Shown here one piece after another: positions 1 through 8,920 of a stretch of 64,000 bases of DNA. The notes under the pieces were generated by a model that saw only the letters and a program-made list of their open reading frames with translations, searched no databases and was not told where the DNA came from. A program made the position numbers and the translations under genes. This stretch comes from JBEBVQ01 sp037190845 (GTDB lineage: Bacteria; Bacteroidota; Bacteroidia; Chitinophagales; Chitinophagaceae). The stretch's first letter is position 1. Each line of letters opens with the position of its first letter. The stretch lies in NCBI GenBank assembly GCA_037190845.1, contig JBBCJI010000027.1, forward strand, positions 1 through 64,000, read 5' to 3'.

Positions 1-120
1 GTCAAAGCATACGAGGAACAGATCCGTCGGCAACAGATCAAATCTCTTGAAAAAAGAGCCCGCTCACTCAATTTTCAGATCATTGAAAAACAACAAGTTG
101 AAACAATGCGTCAATGGTAG
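1..120 (+). CDS. C-terminal fragment of an unidentified protein, possibly a transposase
   Basis: Frame 1 is open from the window edge to a TAG at 118-120 and gives 39 residues, so this is the end of a gene that starts outside the window. The fragment is basic and helical, with a YEEQIRRQQ...LEKRARSL pattern. It reminds me of the tails of some DDE transposases, but I cannot assign a family from 39 residues. A palindromic repeat of a family seen four times in the window starts right after the stop. Confidence 0.4.
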   Translation, partial: VKAYEEQIRRQQIKSLEKRARSLNFQIIEKQQVETMRQW

Positions 121-205
121 CGTGGAGCGAAGGATCCCACACAATGAGTGTCCCACATTAGGTGAGATCCTTCATTCCGCTACGCTCCATTCTGGATGAC
201 GGAGT
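118..205. repeat. Palindromic intergenic repeat, copy A
   Basis: This imperfect inverted repeat has GAAGGATCCCAC on the left and GTGAGATCCTTC on the right, flanked by GGAGCG-like and CGCTCC words. The loop reads CAATGAGTGTCCCACATTAGG. The same core and loop recur near 5165, 20426 and (reverse-complemented) 33785, so this is a dispersed family and not a chance hairpin. It may also end transcription of the upstream gene. Confidence 0.65.
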
Positions 206-515
206 GGTTGTTCGAAGGAATTACTATCCCGGAAGCATCAGATGCCGGAAAACATTTTTGACAAACCTTGTCCCAACTCATATATAGTCCCCCTTTGAAA
301 GGGGCAAGGGGGGGGCACTATTACAAATAGTGATTTCATAGAATTTTAGACAGACTCTAACTTTATATTTTCCAATAGTTGATGCACACGGATATCTTTT
401 ATCCGCAGTAATAGGTTATGAAGTCTGCCTTGTGTCGCAACCGGCAACAATCAACTAAAAAAACACACAACTCTGTGATTCAATTAGTACTTTAGCCGCC
501 AAATCCATCAGATAC
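206..515. other. Spacer upstream of fabG
   Basis: I see no gene here. It holds a C/G-tract hairpin (CCCCCTTTGAAAGGGG followed by a run of G) at about 288-316, then AT-rich DNA leading to fabG. No clear TAnnTTTG box could be placed before fabG. Confidence 0.5.
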
Positions 516-1262
516 ATGAAATTACTGGATCGTAAAGTGGCACTTATTACCGGCGCCAGCCGCGGTATCGGAGAGGCCGTTGCGCTGAAATTTGCCGAAC
601 AGGGCGCCGATATTGCATTCACCTTTCTTTCTTCTGTCGAAAAAGCCAAAGCGCTCGAAGAAAAATTAACCGCACTGGGCGTAAAAGCAAAGGGATATCA
701 ATCGGATGCCGGGGATTATGCGGCGGCAGAGCAACTGGTCAATGATGTCACAAAAGAATTTGGCAGCATTGACATTTGTGTGAACAATGCCGGCATCTCG
801 CGCGACAATCTCCTGCTGCGCCTCACACCCGAGCAATGGGACGAAGTGATACAGGCTAACTTAAAATCCGTTTACAACCTTACCCGCCAGGTGATCCGGC
901 CGATGATGAAAGCCCGTAGCGGCAGCATCATCAATATGAGCTCCATTGTAGGCGTCAAGGGAAATGCAGGGCAGAGCAGCTATGCCGCATCCAAGGCGGG
1001 CATTATCGGCTTTACCAAATCCATCGCCCAGGAGATCGGCAGCCGCAACATACGGGTCAACGCCATCGCGCCGGGCTTTATCGAAACCGACATGACCGGC
1101 TACCTGCACGAAGGCGGTGCCGAGAAATGGTTTGAAAAAATACCGTTGCAGCGTTTCGGAAAGCCCGAAGAAATTGCCAATACGGCGCTTTTCCTTGCTT
1201 CTGACCTGAGCAGTTATGTTACCGGGCAGGTGATCAGCGCCTGTGGGGGAATGAGCAGTTAG
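516..1262 (+). CDS. fabG: 3-oxoacyl-[acyl-carrier-protein] reductase FabG
   Basis: This 248-residue short-chain dehydrogenase is the NADPH-dependent ketoacyl-ACP reductase of cytosolic fatty-acid elongation. The N-terminal cofactor loop TGASRGIG is at residues 12-19 and NNAG at 90-93. The catalytic set is Ser143, Tyr156 and Lys160 in SYAASKAG, with Asn115 completing the tetrad. The length is typical of FabG. The next gene on the same strand is fabH, which supports the fatty-acid role over a generic dehydrogenase, although a strong hairpin and a separate promoter lie between the two. The C-terminus ends in GGMSS, as is usual in the family. Confidence 0.9.
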   Translation: MKLLDRKVALITGASRGIGEAVALKFAEQGADIAFTFLSSVEKAKALEEKLTALGVKAKGYQSDAGDYAAAEQLVNDVTKEFGSIDICVNNAGISRDNLLLRLTPEQWDEVIQANLKSVYNLTRQVIRPMMKARSGSIINMSSIVGVKGNAGQSSYAASKAGIIGFTKSIAQEIGSRNIRVNAIAPGFIETDMTGYLHEGGAEKWFEKIPLQRFGKPEEIANTALFLASDLSSYVTGQVISACGGMSS

Positions 1263-1332
1263 ATGTGTTGGATGTGACAGATGTGTCGGATGTGTTCAAT
1301 CACATCTAACACATCTGTCACATCCGGCACAT
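1263..1332 (+). terminator. Long hairpin after fabG made of 9-base words
   Basis: Two 32-base arms (1263-1294 and 1301-1332) pair around the loop TTCAAT. Only about one position is a true mismatch and three more are G-U type. Each arm is a run of GATGTGTTG-like 9-base words. It starts one base after the fabG stop and is followed by ATTTTC, so it probably ends fabG transcription. Confidence 0.7.
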
Positions 1333-1391
1333 TTTCAAATAAACCAACTAAGGCTCAAAATATTTCCGTGCAGAGTGATCGAGTAATCTCC

Positions 1392-1399
1392 TAATTTTG
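1392..1399 (+). promoter_or_regulatory. Putative -7 promoter box of fabH
   Basis: TAATTTTG matches the Bacteroidota housekeeping -7 consensus TAnnTTTG exactly and lies 20 bases before the fabH start. No convincing -33 TTTG was seen. Confidence 0.55.
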
Positions 1400-1418
1400 C
1401 CCTTTTAAAAAAACATAG

Positions 1419-2408
1419 ATGCAGAAAATACATGCTGCTATCACTGCAGTAGGCGGATACGTCCCCGAATACGTACTTACCAACGCGGAACTGGAAACAA
1501 TGGTGGAAACCACGGACGAATGGATACAAACACGAACGGGGATTCTTGAGCGCCACATACAGAAAGAAGCAGGCAAAGGCACTTCCGATATGGCAGTTGA
1601 AGCTGTAAAAAATTTGCTGCAAAAGAAAAATATTGACCCGCTGGATATTGAACTGGTGATCTGCGCTACCACAACACCGGACATGCAGTTCCCCGCCACT
1701 GCCAATATCATTTCGGATAAGGTGGGTATGAAGAATGCTTTTGGATACGATATCAACGCCGCCTGCAGCGGCTTTTTATATGCCCTTACTACCGGTGCAC
1801 AGTTTATCGAGACCGGTCGTCATAAAAAGGTAATTGTGATCGGCGCCGACAAAATGAGCTCCATCATCAACTATGAAGACCGCGCTACCTGCATCATCTT
1901 CGGAGACGGAGCCGGAGCCGTCCTGCTTGAGCCGGATACGGAAGGATTCGGAATCCGCGATTCCATACTGCGCAGTGATGGCGCCGGCCGGGCTTTCCTT
2001 CACCAGAAAGCCGGCGGCTCTGTAAAACCTGCCTCTATTGAAACCGTGATGAATAAAGAACATTACGTGTATCAAGAGGGCCAGACGGTATTCAAATTTG
2101 CCGTGAAGAACATGGCAGACGTTGCCGCCCAGATCATGGAACGCAATAACCTCACTGCTGACGATATCGCATGGCTCGTGCCGCATCAGGCCAACAAACG
2201 GATCATATCCGCGACCTCCGAACGCATGGGATTACCCGAAGAAAAAGTCATGATCAACATCCATCGCTACGGCAATACCACCAATGGCACACTTCCGTTG
2301 TGTCTGTGGGACTGGGAAAAACAGTTGAAAAAAGGGGACAATATCGTGCTTGCTGCCTTTGGCGGCGGTTTCACATGGGGTTCCACTTATATCAAATGGG
2401 CTTACTGA
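1419..2408 (+). CDS. fabH: Beta-ketoacyl-ACP synthase III FabH
   Basis: This 329-residue thiolase-fold enzyme condenses acetyl-CoA (or a branched starter) with malonyl-ACP to begin fatty-acid synthesis. The catalytic triad is complete: Cys116 in NAACSGF, His256 in WLVPHQAN and Asn286 in HRYGNTTNG. The GGG loop near residues 315-317 and the Trp-rich N-terminal ETTDEWIQTRTGI motif are also typical. Length and start are standard for the family. Starter preference cannot be read from sequence alone. The last seven bases overlap the convergent phosphatase gene. Confidence 0.93.
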   Translation: MQKIHAAITAVGGYVPEYVLTNAELETMVETTDEWIQTRTGILERHIQKEAGKGTSDMAVEAVKNLLQKKNIDPLDIELVICATTTPDMQFPATANIISDKVGMKNAFGYDINAACSGFLYALTTGAQFIETGRHKKVIVIGADKMSSIINYEDRATCIIFGDGAGAVLLEPDTEGFGIRDSILRSDGAGRAFLHQKAGGSVKPASIETVMNKEHYVYQEGQTVFKFAVKNMADVAAQIMERNNLTADDIAWLVPHQANKRIISATSERMGLPEEKVMINIHRYGNTTNGTLPLCLWDWEKQLKKGDNIVLAAFGGGFTWGSTYIKWAY

Positions 2409-3169
2409 TTCAGTAATTCCCGGTTGCGGAAACCAGGATAATCTTTCAAACGGGCTACTACATCCTGCTGGTTTTCAATCATACGCGTCATCGCCTGCTG
2501 ATGGCGGAGATGGTGCACGTCAGAACCACAAAAATCGTAAACGCCGGCATCCAGATACCGGAATGCACGCTCCCTTATTGTAGCGCCATAGTATCCGGAT
2601 ACAGCCAGCAGATTCAGTTGCATCAGTATATTCCGTTCCTTAAGCCGGAGAAAAAACGACGGATCACCTTCATAAGTATAGCGCTCCGGATGTGCTAATA
2701 CCGGGCTGTAGCCCTGTGCCTGTATTGCAAAAATAATTTCGTCGAATACCCGTGGCCATCCCATCATAGACACTTCTACAAGCACATACTTCCGCGCCCC
2801 TCCAAAAGTGAGCAACCCACCCGGCAATATCACATTCATAAAATGCTGATCCAGGAAATACTCTGCAGCCACATCAAGAGACATCGCTATTCCATTGTAT
2901 GCAAGCAGCTCTTTCAGTACGATATAATGATCCAGAATGTCATTCCCGCTGTTGTTATAAAACTCTCCGTACACATGCGGCGTAGTGATCAGCTTGCTAT
3001 AACCGCGTGCCTGCATCCCGCGGATCAGTTCAAGACTGTCTTCAGGTGTTTTTGCACCATCATCAATCCCCGGGATAAAATGACTGTGCATGTCGCATCC
3101 CAGGAAAGAAAAATCAGGGACAGGTTCCCCCAGGGGCTGTTTCTCCTTTTTTTTGAATATAGACCACAT
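2402..3169 (-). CDS. CpsB/CapC-family (YwqE-like) tyrosine-protein phosphatase
   Basis: This 255-residue protein has the PHP-type metal-dependent phosphatase fold used by CpsB/YwqE enzymes to dephosphorylate capsule or exopolysaccharide tyrosine kinases. Metal-binding motifs are visible: HSH at 28-30, the FIPGIDDGAK segment after it, TPHVYGE at 63-69, AHPERY at 159-164 and GSDVHH at 215-220. The N-terminus has a short basic stretch (FKKKEK) but no signal peptide, so it is cytosolic. No tyrosine kinase or capsule locus is adjacent; upstream on the same strand are a TIGR02757 gene and terC. A polysaccharide role is inferred from the family only. Confidence 0.82.
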   Translation of the reverse strand: MWSIFKKKEKQPLGEPVPDFSFLGCDMHSHFIPGIDDGAKTPEDSLELIRGMQARGYSKLITTPHVYGEFYNNSGNDILDHYIVLKELLAYNGIAMSLDVAAEYFLDQHFMNVILPGGLLTFGGARKYVLVEVSMMGWPRVFDEIIFAIQAQGYSPVLAHPERYTYEGDPSFFLRLKERNILMQLNLLAVSGYYGATIRERAFRYLDAGVYDFCGSDVHHLRHQQAMTRMIENQQDVVARLKDYPGFRNRELLNQ

Positions 3170-3231
3170 GATACGTTACAGTATTCTTTTGCAGAAAGCG
3201 AGCTGCAAAATACAATATAAAACGCGAACGC

Positions 3232-4008
3232 TTACAGCCGCTCGGCCATCCCCAGCCCAAACAAAGCATAATCATACACTGCTGGATCCTCAGGCCGGAA
3301 GGCACGAAGCCGATCTGTGAGCATACGGGCATTTTGCCAGTTGGAACGGTTGTCCGGCAGCATTTGTAACCGTTCTGCAACACGCGCTACATGCACATCA
3401 AGCGGGCACACGAGCTGACGCATGGATATTTTATTCCAGATCCCGAAATCTACTCCTTTGTCATCTTTGCGTACCATCCAACGCAAGTACATATTCAGCC
3501 GCTTACAGGCAGACTTGCGCTGCGGAGTAGCGATGTGCTTGCGGGTACGGTCCGGGTGCTCCCCCGAAAAAAAGTAATTATGAAAATGGATCAGTGCATC
3601 TTCTACCGTATCACTCTGATATTCACCTCCCGGCACAAAGGCATCTTCAAGCGAATCATAACGCCGGTAATGTTCCTGAAGAAAGGAAATAAAATAAAGC
3701 AGATCCGTAGCGTTAAATGTACGATGCGCAAAACCGAGAAAAGGTTTCAGGTCTGTTCCCTGATGATGCCGTATAAAATCATAGGGAGTATTCCCCATCC
3801 AATCCATCAGACGGCGACAACTATTAATGATAGCCGTACGGTTGCCCCAGGCCAGTACCGCAGCAAACATCCCTGCGATTTCGATATCCTGCTTACAGGT
3901 AAACAGATGAGGAATACATACCGGGTCTTTTTCAATAAAACCAGGCTGATTGTACAACAATACCTTTTTATCCAGTAAAGCTTTCTGTTCCCGGTCACGT
4001 TTTGTCAT
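3232..4008 (-). CDS. TIGR02757 family protein
   Basis: This 258-residue protein matches the TIGR02757 family, which is common in Bacteroidota and has no established function. The middle holds an IAGMFAAVLAWGNR segment and a VCPLDVHVARVAERL segment. The latter recalls the helix-hairpin-helix part of endonuclease III-like DNA glycosylases, but no iron-sulfur cysteine cluster is seen. There is no signal peptide or membrane segment. It sits 49 bases downstream of terC and 62 bases upstream of the phosphatase on the same strand, so the three may be co-transcribed. A DNA-related role is only a guess. Confidence 0.75.
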   Translation of the reverse strand: MTKRDREQKALLDKKVLLYNQPGFIEKDPVCIPHLFTCKQDIEIAGMFAAVLAWGNRTAIINSCRRLMDWMGNTPYDFIRHHQGTDLKPFLGFAHRTFNATDLLYFISFLQEHYRRYDSLEDAFVPGGEYQSDTVEDALIHFHNYFFSGEHPDRTRKHIATPQRKSACKRLNMYLRWMVRKDDKGVDFGIWNKISMRQLVCPLDVHVARVAERLQMLPDNRSNWQNARMLTDRLRAFRPEDPAVYDYALFGLGMAERL

Positions 4009-4022
4009 ACACGTATCATACC

Positions 4023-4057
4023 GACCCTTTGACCGGAAAAATGTCCGGCCAAAAAGG
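4023..4057 (-). terminator. Stem-loop just after terC
   Basis: GACCCTTTGACCGG pairs with CCGGCCAAAAAGGTC around a short A-rich loop, directly next to the terC stop. There is no clear U-run, so it could be an attenuator between terC and the TIGR02757 gene. Confidence 0.4.
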
Positions 4058-4918
4058 TCATTTGTCCGTTGATTTATTCAGATGCCGCTTAGGGAAATTA
4101 AATAGTATAGAAGACAGCACCGGTAATACAAAAATTGATATGCTGAGTACTGAAGTCAGTATATCTCCCCATACTGTGGGATGTTCGCCATGCGGTATGT
4201 GCCCGCCCGTTGACTCAATACAATGCTGCCGCCCTTCCAGAAACACCGAAAAGGAAGAACAGGGGTAAAAATGAGTGTATACAGCTGATGTGAGTTTCAA
4301 TCCCAGTAATGTGATTACCAGATATGCACAAGTGCTGAGGAACGGATACCGCTCCATAAGCCGGACAAAGCCCTGCGCCACAAAACGCATTGCCAGTATC
4401 CCTATAAAAACCCCCACCCAGATAAGAATGATATTATTGGTGTAAGCGTTTGCAGCAATCACATTATCAATGGAGAATGCAAGATCCATCAGTTCAATCA
4501 ATATTACAGTTGCCCAAAACGGCCCGAACAAACCCAGTGTTTTCCGGTACAGCCAGCTTTTCTTCCCCTGTTCGATTTCTGCCAGAGGATCATCGGGTTC
4601 TTTCTTTTTGCTGAAGAAATATTTAGCCGCCAGTATCAGCAGATAAATCCCCCCGAGTGGCTTGAACCACCATATCTGTATCAATACCGCAGCAAACAGC
4701 AGACAGATGCCCCGGAATATATATGCCCCGAGGATACCATAACGAAGCGCTTTACTACGCTGATCTTTAGGGAGACCCAGTACCATGGTAGCCAGCACAG
4801 CCGCATTATCTACCGACAGGAGACTTTCTATAATGATCAGGTTGAGTACTACCGAACCGGAGGCCCAGGGGTGTTGAAAAATCTGCTGGACCAGATCATT
4901 CAGGTGCTCCATTTGCAT
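4058..4918 (-). CDS. TerC family integral membrane protein
   Basis: This 286-residue multi-pass membrane protein carries both TerC signatures, ESLLSVDNA at residues 31-39 and DLAFSIDNVIA at 145-155. Their acidic residues are thought to bind or move metal ions. Members have been linked to tellurite resistance and, more recently, to manganese export that supports secreted metalloenzymes. A hydrophilic Lys/Asp-rich loop lies at about 103-122. ATG codons at residues 1 and 3 are both possible starts. No tellurite operon (ter) genes are nearby, so this is a stand-alone copy and its substrate is unknown. Confidence 0.85.
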   Translation of the reverse strand: MQMEHLNDLVQQIFQHPWASGSVVLNLIIIESLLSVDNAAVLATMVLGLPKDQRSKALRYGILGAYIFRGICLLFAAVLIQIWWFKPLGGIYLLILAAKYFFSKKKEPDDPLAEIEQGKKSWLYRKTLGLFGPFWATVILIELMDLAFSIDNVIAANAYTNNIILIWVGVFIGILAMRFVAQGFVRLMERYPFLSTCAYLVITLLGLKLTSAVYTHFYPCSSFSVFLEGRQHCIESTGGHIPHGEHPTVWGDILTSVLSISIFVLPVLSSILFNFPKRHLNKSTDK

Positions 4919-5160
4919 GATGATGTTTTTTCAGAATATTTCCGGAAAGATGCCAAAGATAAGACCTATTTACATTGTGTTGAAAACTAAAAAAAGACGT
5001 ATTCAATTAGCTAATGCGCTAATCACTGCTGTCCGGGAAAAAATCAAGAGAACGTCTGTAATCCATACCCGCAGACAGTTCCGGTCATTTTATAAACAAG
5101 GGGGGCTTGCTTTTGACAGAAACAGGAGCATATAGTGCTGATGATTGCCTGCACGGAACC
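4919..5160. other. Spacer upstream of mtaB, first part
   Basis: I see no gene here. The only long reading frame (72 codons, plus strand, overlapping the terC start) has no ribosome site or family resemblance. The terC promoter should lie at the left end of this stretch, but no clear TAnnTTTG was found. Confidence 0.4.
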
Positions 5161-5164
5161 TGGA

Positions 5165-5244
5165 TGTCATGCTGACGAAGGAAGGATCCCGCATTATGAG
5201 TGATTTCCAGCATTTTGCGGGATGCTTCCTTCGTCAGCATGACA
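5165..5244. repeat. Palindromic intergenic repeat, copy B
   Basis: Two 29-base arms (5165-5193 and 5216-5244) pair with one mismatch around a 22-base loop. The arms contain CTGACGAAGGAAGGATCCC and its complement. The loop ATTATGAGTGATTTCCAGCA resembles the loop of copy A. Confidence 0.8.
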
Positions 5245-5366
5245 AATGTCTCTTAAACGGACGGTGTACAACAAACGTTACCAGTTACGGATAAGCTTGA
5301 TTTCCCGGACAACAGTGATCAGTTGATCAGCTAATTAACACATTAATCGTAATTTCGCACTCCATT

Positions 5367-6641
5367 ATGCAACCGCAGAAAACAGTAGCTTTTCATACGC
5401 TTGGCTGCAAGCTCAATTATTCCGAAACATCCACGCTCAGCAGGATGCTGGAAGCCGATGGCTTCCGGAAAAAGGATTTTGATGAAACTGCAGACGTATA
5501 TGTGATCAACACCTGTTCGGTCACGGAAAACGCAGACAGGGAATGCCGGCAGATCGTACGCCGGATACAACGCCGGTCACCGGAATCGCTGATCGTCATT
5601 ACCGGTTGTTATGCCCAGCTCAAACCGCAGGAGATCGCTTCCATAGAAGGGGTGGACCTGGTGCTCGGGGCAGCGGAGAAATTTCAAATCTCCCGTCATC
5701 TGCAGGAGCTTACTAAAGGCAACAGTGCCAAAGTATGTTCCTGCGATATTGATGAAGTGCAGGGTTTTCATGCAGCCTATTCCCATGCGGACCGCACACG
5801 TACTTTCCTCAAGGTACAGGACGGCTGTGATTACGGCTGCACCTTCTGCACCATCCCCCTGGCGCGCGGCCACAGCCGCAGCGACAGTATCGCAGGAGTA
5901 CTCGACCGTGTACGGGAATTACAGGATCAGAATGTAAAAGAGGTGGTGCTGACCGGTGTAAATCTCGGGGATTTCGGGAAGGGATACAATGGCGCACGCC
6001 GTGGAGAAGAGCATTTTTATGACCTGATCCAGGCACTGGATAAAGCAGCGGCTATTGAGCGGTTTCGCATTTCCTCGATCGAGCCCAATCTGTTGAGTAA
6101 AGATATTATCCGTTTTGTGGCGCAGTCTGAGAAGTTCATGCCCCATTTTCACATTCCGCTGCAAAGCGGCAGCAACCGGATATTGGGGCTGATGCGCCGT
6201 CGTTATCGCAGGGAGCTTTATGAAGAGCGCGTGACAATGATCAAGGCAATGATGCCCCACTGCTGCATCGGCGTAGATGTCATTGTCGGATTCCCCGGAG
6301 AATCCGATGACGATTTCCAGGAAACTTTTTCGTTCCTGCATGAGCTGGACATCTCTTATCTGCATGTATTCACTTATTCTGAACGTCCGGACACACCGGC
6401 ACTCGAAATAAAACCATCCGTACTTGTAGAAAAACGCCACGAACGCAATAAAATCCTGAGGAATCTTTCTTATCAGAAGATGCAATACTTCACGGCACAG
6501 CATACCGGTACTGTCCGGAAAACCTTGTGGGAAAGCGCTGAGAAGAATGGCATGATGGAAGGATATACAGATAATTATATCAAAGTGCAGACTCCATTCC
6601 GGGCAGAATGGATCAATAAGATCACGGACTGGAGAATATAA
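5367..6641 (+). CDS. mtaB: tRNA t6A37 methylthiotransferase MtaB
   Basis: This 424-residue radical-SAM enzyme adds a methylthio group to t6A37 of ANN-decoding tRNAs in the cytosol. The N-terminal UPF0004 domain has its three cluster cysteines at Cys14, Cys50 and Cys81. The radical-SAM cluster CxxxCxxC is at Cys154, Cys158 and Cys161. The C-terminal part from about residue 360 has a TRAM-like segment. The motifs TLGCKLN and INTCSVTENAD fit the MtaB branch better than MiaB or RimO. It lies just upstream of a tRNA-Lys gene, and tRNA-Lys is a known substrate of this family, but the adjacency may be chance. Confidence 0.9.
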   Translation: MQPQKTVAFHTLGCKLNYSETSTLSRMLEADGFRKKDFDETADVYVINTCSVTENADRECRQIVRRIQRRSPESLIVITGCYAQLKPQEIASIEGVDLVLGAAEKFQISRHLQELTKGNSAKVCSCDIDEVQGFHAAYSHADRTRTFLKVQDGCDYGCTFCTIPLARGHSRSDSIAGVLDRVRELQDQNVKEVVLTGVNLGDFGKGYNGARRGEEHFYDLIQALDKAAAIERFRISSIEPNLLSKDIIRFVAQSEKFMPHFHIPLQSGSNRILGLMRRRYRRELYEERVTMIKAMMPHCCIGVDVIVGFPGESDDDFQETFSFLHELDISYLHVFTYSERPDTPALEIKPSVLVEKRHERNKILRNLSYQKMQYFTAQHTGTVRKTLWESAEKNGMMEGYTDNYIKVQTPFRAEWINKITDWRI

Positions 6642-6677
6642 CTACCGGACAGTATTCATATTCCACAAACTAAATAT

Positions 6678-6685
6678 TAACTTTG
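6678..6685 (+). promoter_or_regulatory. Putative -7 promoter box of tRNA-Lys
   Basis: TAACTTTG matches TAnnTTTG exactly and ends 11 bases before the first base of the tRNA. It indicates that the tRNA has its own promoter. Confidence 0.6.
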
Positions 6686-6696
6686 CAATCCATTAT

Positions 6697-6769
<73 letters not shown>

Positions 6770-6773
6770 CAAA

Positions 6774-6817
6774 ATTTCAAAGCCCTTCAAAGATATGATT
6801 TTGAAGGGCTTTGAAAT
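6774..6817 (+). terminator. Perfect 18-bp hairpin after tRNA-Lys
   Basis: Arms 6774-6791 and 6800-6817 pair without mismatch around an 8-base loop, five bases after the tRNA. The centre is AAGCCCTTCAAA/TTTGAAGGGCTT. There is no U-run after it, but the position and stability fit a terminator. Confidence 0.75.
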
Positions 6818-7002
6818 CCGTAAACAGACAAAAGCGAATAGTGCAACCCATTGACGTTTATGACGGTCAGACGATTGGTTCAGTACGTGTATTATTAGTT
6901 TATGTCTGAAAAATTTTCAATAACCATTCCTTTATTACATTGCACTGAATCAGGATATTTAATCTTTCAGTGAAATCTACGCTGTTATAAAAAGCTACAT
7001 TA

Positions 7003-8853
7003 ATGATGCATGTTCTGAAGATGCTCCTGAAGGAATGGATAATCATATTAATTATACTATTCGCTCTTTTTTTGCGGTTGTGGGGGCTTGACACCCAAAG
7101 CCTCTGGGTGGATGAACTCTTTAATATGGATGTTGCGGATCCGTCACATACCTGGCAGGAGTTATTTCACCGCCTGAAATGTTGCGACCTGCATCCTCCG
7201 TTGTATTATATAATTGAACGTTTATTTTTTTCCGTATTTGGTCATACCGCTTTTGTGGCCCGGATTGTGTCTGTTCTGGCCGGTACGACCAGCATTCTGG
7301 CTGTCTGGCTTTTAGGCAGAGAAATATTAAACAGAAGTCTGGGGCTGACCCTCGCACTGATCACTACTGTCAACTATTATAGTATTTATTACTCACAGGA
7401 GGCACGGGGCTACAGCTTTGCGTTCCTGTTTTCCGTTTTATCTGCCTTATATCTCATTAAACTCATTAAAAAACCAGAGGCAAAATATGTCCTTTTTTAT
7501 GCCCTGTCAGCTCTTTGCCTGCTGTATACTCATTATTTCAGCCTTTTTGTGCTTGTTGCCCACGGGATTATCAGTATGATCCTGCTGGCAGCGGAACAAA
7601 CTGCCAGCGGGAGAATCCGCTTATTTAAAGGTCTGTGTGCTGCTTTTGCAATAATAATCGTTGGGTATCTACCGTGGATACCATTTCTAAAAGCAGCGTT
7701 GGCAATTAAGTCTTTCTGGATTGAAAGTATTCCACCTGATTTTATGCAGGTATTCTTTTGGGAATATTTCGGCAACGCTGCTCTACTGAAGCCAATACTC
7801 TCATTATTGCTTATCGTATATCTGCTACAGGTTTCGATAGCTCCAAAGAAAGGGCTTGCCGCGAAAGACAATCCACTCGTCCTAAGCTTTCTACTCATCA
7901 CATGCATTATTTTTACATCATATATGATTCCATATGTACGATCATTAATGACAGTACCGATGCTGTATGCCCGTTACACGATTGTCGTCCTTCCGTTTAT
8001 CCTTCTGGCACTCGCATTCGGAATAGAATCTTTCAAAAATCGGCTGGTCAGAAACATGGTACTGGCGATCTTTATCATATGCTCTCTGATAAACATTATA
8101 TGGGTCCGGAAGTATTATGAAAAAGTATGCAAAACACAATTCAGAGAATTAACAGAATATATTGTAACCCACAACAGGAACAACTACCCGGTACTGAATG
8201 GAAAAACATCCCGCCAGATCTTGTACTATTTCAAAAAACTCGGAGTGGAGCCAAGACTGGTTCCGGAGCCCAAAGAGCAAATAGTTGATTCCATACTGCA
8301 TAGCAACAACCCGGAATGGTCATTTACAGGATTTTGGATCGCCGGCACACACGTTGCCCCTAAATTACCAACAGAAAAACAAAAAGAACTCGAACGTAAA
8401 TATATCCTCCTGAGACAAAAAGACCTTTATGACGCATGGGGACAATTATATATCCTGAGAAGTGTCACAGAGGGAAGAATTCATACTTTTAATTACAATG
8501 AATTTTCTCCCGGCCGTGGCACAGTAAATGAACGGGAACAATTGTTGGGTATCTGGAGCGGATACGTCCAGACTCCACCGTTCGATCTCGCTGCCGGCGA
8601 TTACCAGATCACCATAACCGCGAAGGGGACGGATTTAAAGAGTGTGTTTCCGTATCTCAATGTCTTTATCGGTGAGAAAAAAGCCGGATCTTACTACCTG
8701 AATGGCAATTTAGAAGAACATGCTTTACGTTTCCATCTACCCGAAAGTGGCAACGTTGCATTAAAGATTGGTTTTGACAATGATGAAATGATTGAAGGGG
8801 TCGGTGACCGCAACACGCTGCTAAGGTCTGTAATTATTGAGCGCATAGAATAA
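7003..8853 (+). CDS. GT39-like (ArnT/PMT type) membrane glycosyltransferase
   Basis: This 616-residue protein has about nine to ten membrane helices in its first 380 residues and then a hydrophilic C-terminal domain of about 230 residues. Asp37-Glu38 after the first helix (LWVDELF) and HPPLYY at 64-69 are the usual GT39/GT-C motifs. Family members move sugars from polyprenyl-phosphate donors to lipids or proteins on the outer face of the inner membrane. The C-terminal part looks beta-rich and could bind the acceptor. Base composition looks more AT-rich than the neighbours by eye, which is compatible with transfer. The acceptor is unknown. The next gene, convergent, is a soluble glycosyltransferase. 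Confidence 0.78.
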   Translation: MMHVLKMLLKEWIIILIILFALFLRLWGLDTQSLWVDELFNMDVADPSHTWQELFHRLKCCDLHPPLYYIIERLFFSVFGHTAFVARIVSVLAGTTSILAVWLLGREILNRSLGLTLALITTVNYYSIYYSQEARGYSFAFLFSVLSALYLIKLIKKPEAKYVLFYALSALCLLYTHYFSLFVLVAHGIISMILLAAEQTASGRIRLFKGLCAAFAIIIVGYLPWIPFLKAALAIKSFWIESIPPDFMQVFFWEYFGNAALLKPILSLLLIVYLLQVSIAPKKGLAAKDNPLVLSFLLITCIIFTSYMIPYVRSLMTVPMLYARYTIVVLPFILLALAFGIESFKNRLVRNMVLAIFIICSLINIIWVRKYYEKVCKTQFRELTEYIVTHNRNNYPVLNGKTSRQILYYFKKLGVEPRLVPEPKEQIVDSILHSNNPEWSFTGFWIAGTHVAPKLPTEKQKELERKYILLRQKDLYDAWGQLYILRSVTEGRIHTFNYNEFSPGRGTVNEREQLLGIWSGYVQTPPFDLAAGDYQITITAKGTDLKSVFPYLNVFIGEKKAGSYYLNGNLEEHALRFHLPESGNVALKIGFDNDEMIEGVGDRNTLLRSVIIERIE

Positions 8854-8920
8854 CGATATACGGAACAGCTCCTGGTTGTAGCTAAAAATCCATCCGGATC
8901 ATATACAGAGCTTCAACACA

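Noticed and set aside
1..120. A complete insertion sequence at the left edge
   Set aside because: Only 39 codons are visible, no inverted end is seen inside the window, and the family cannot be named.
297..317. A G-tract that could form a G-quadruplex
   Set aside because: It is one run with an adjacent C-tract hairpin; nothing else supports a function.
4917..5135. A 72-codon frame in the spacer upstream of mtaB
   Set aside because: It has no family pattern, no convincing ribosome site and overlaps the terC start on the opposite strand.
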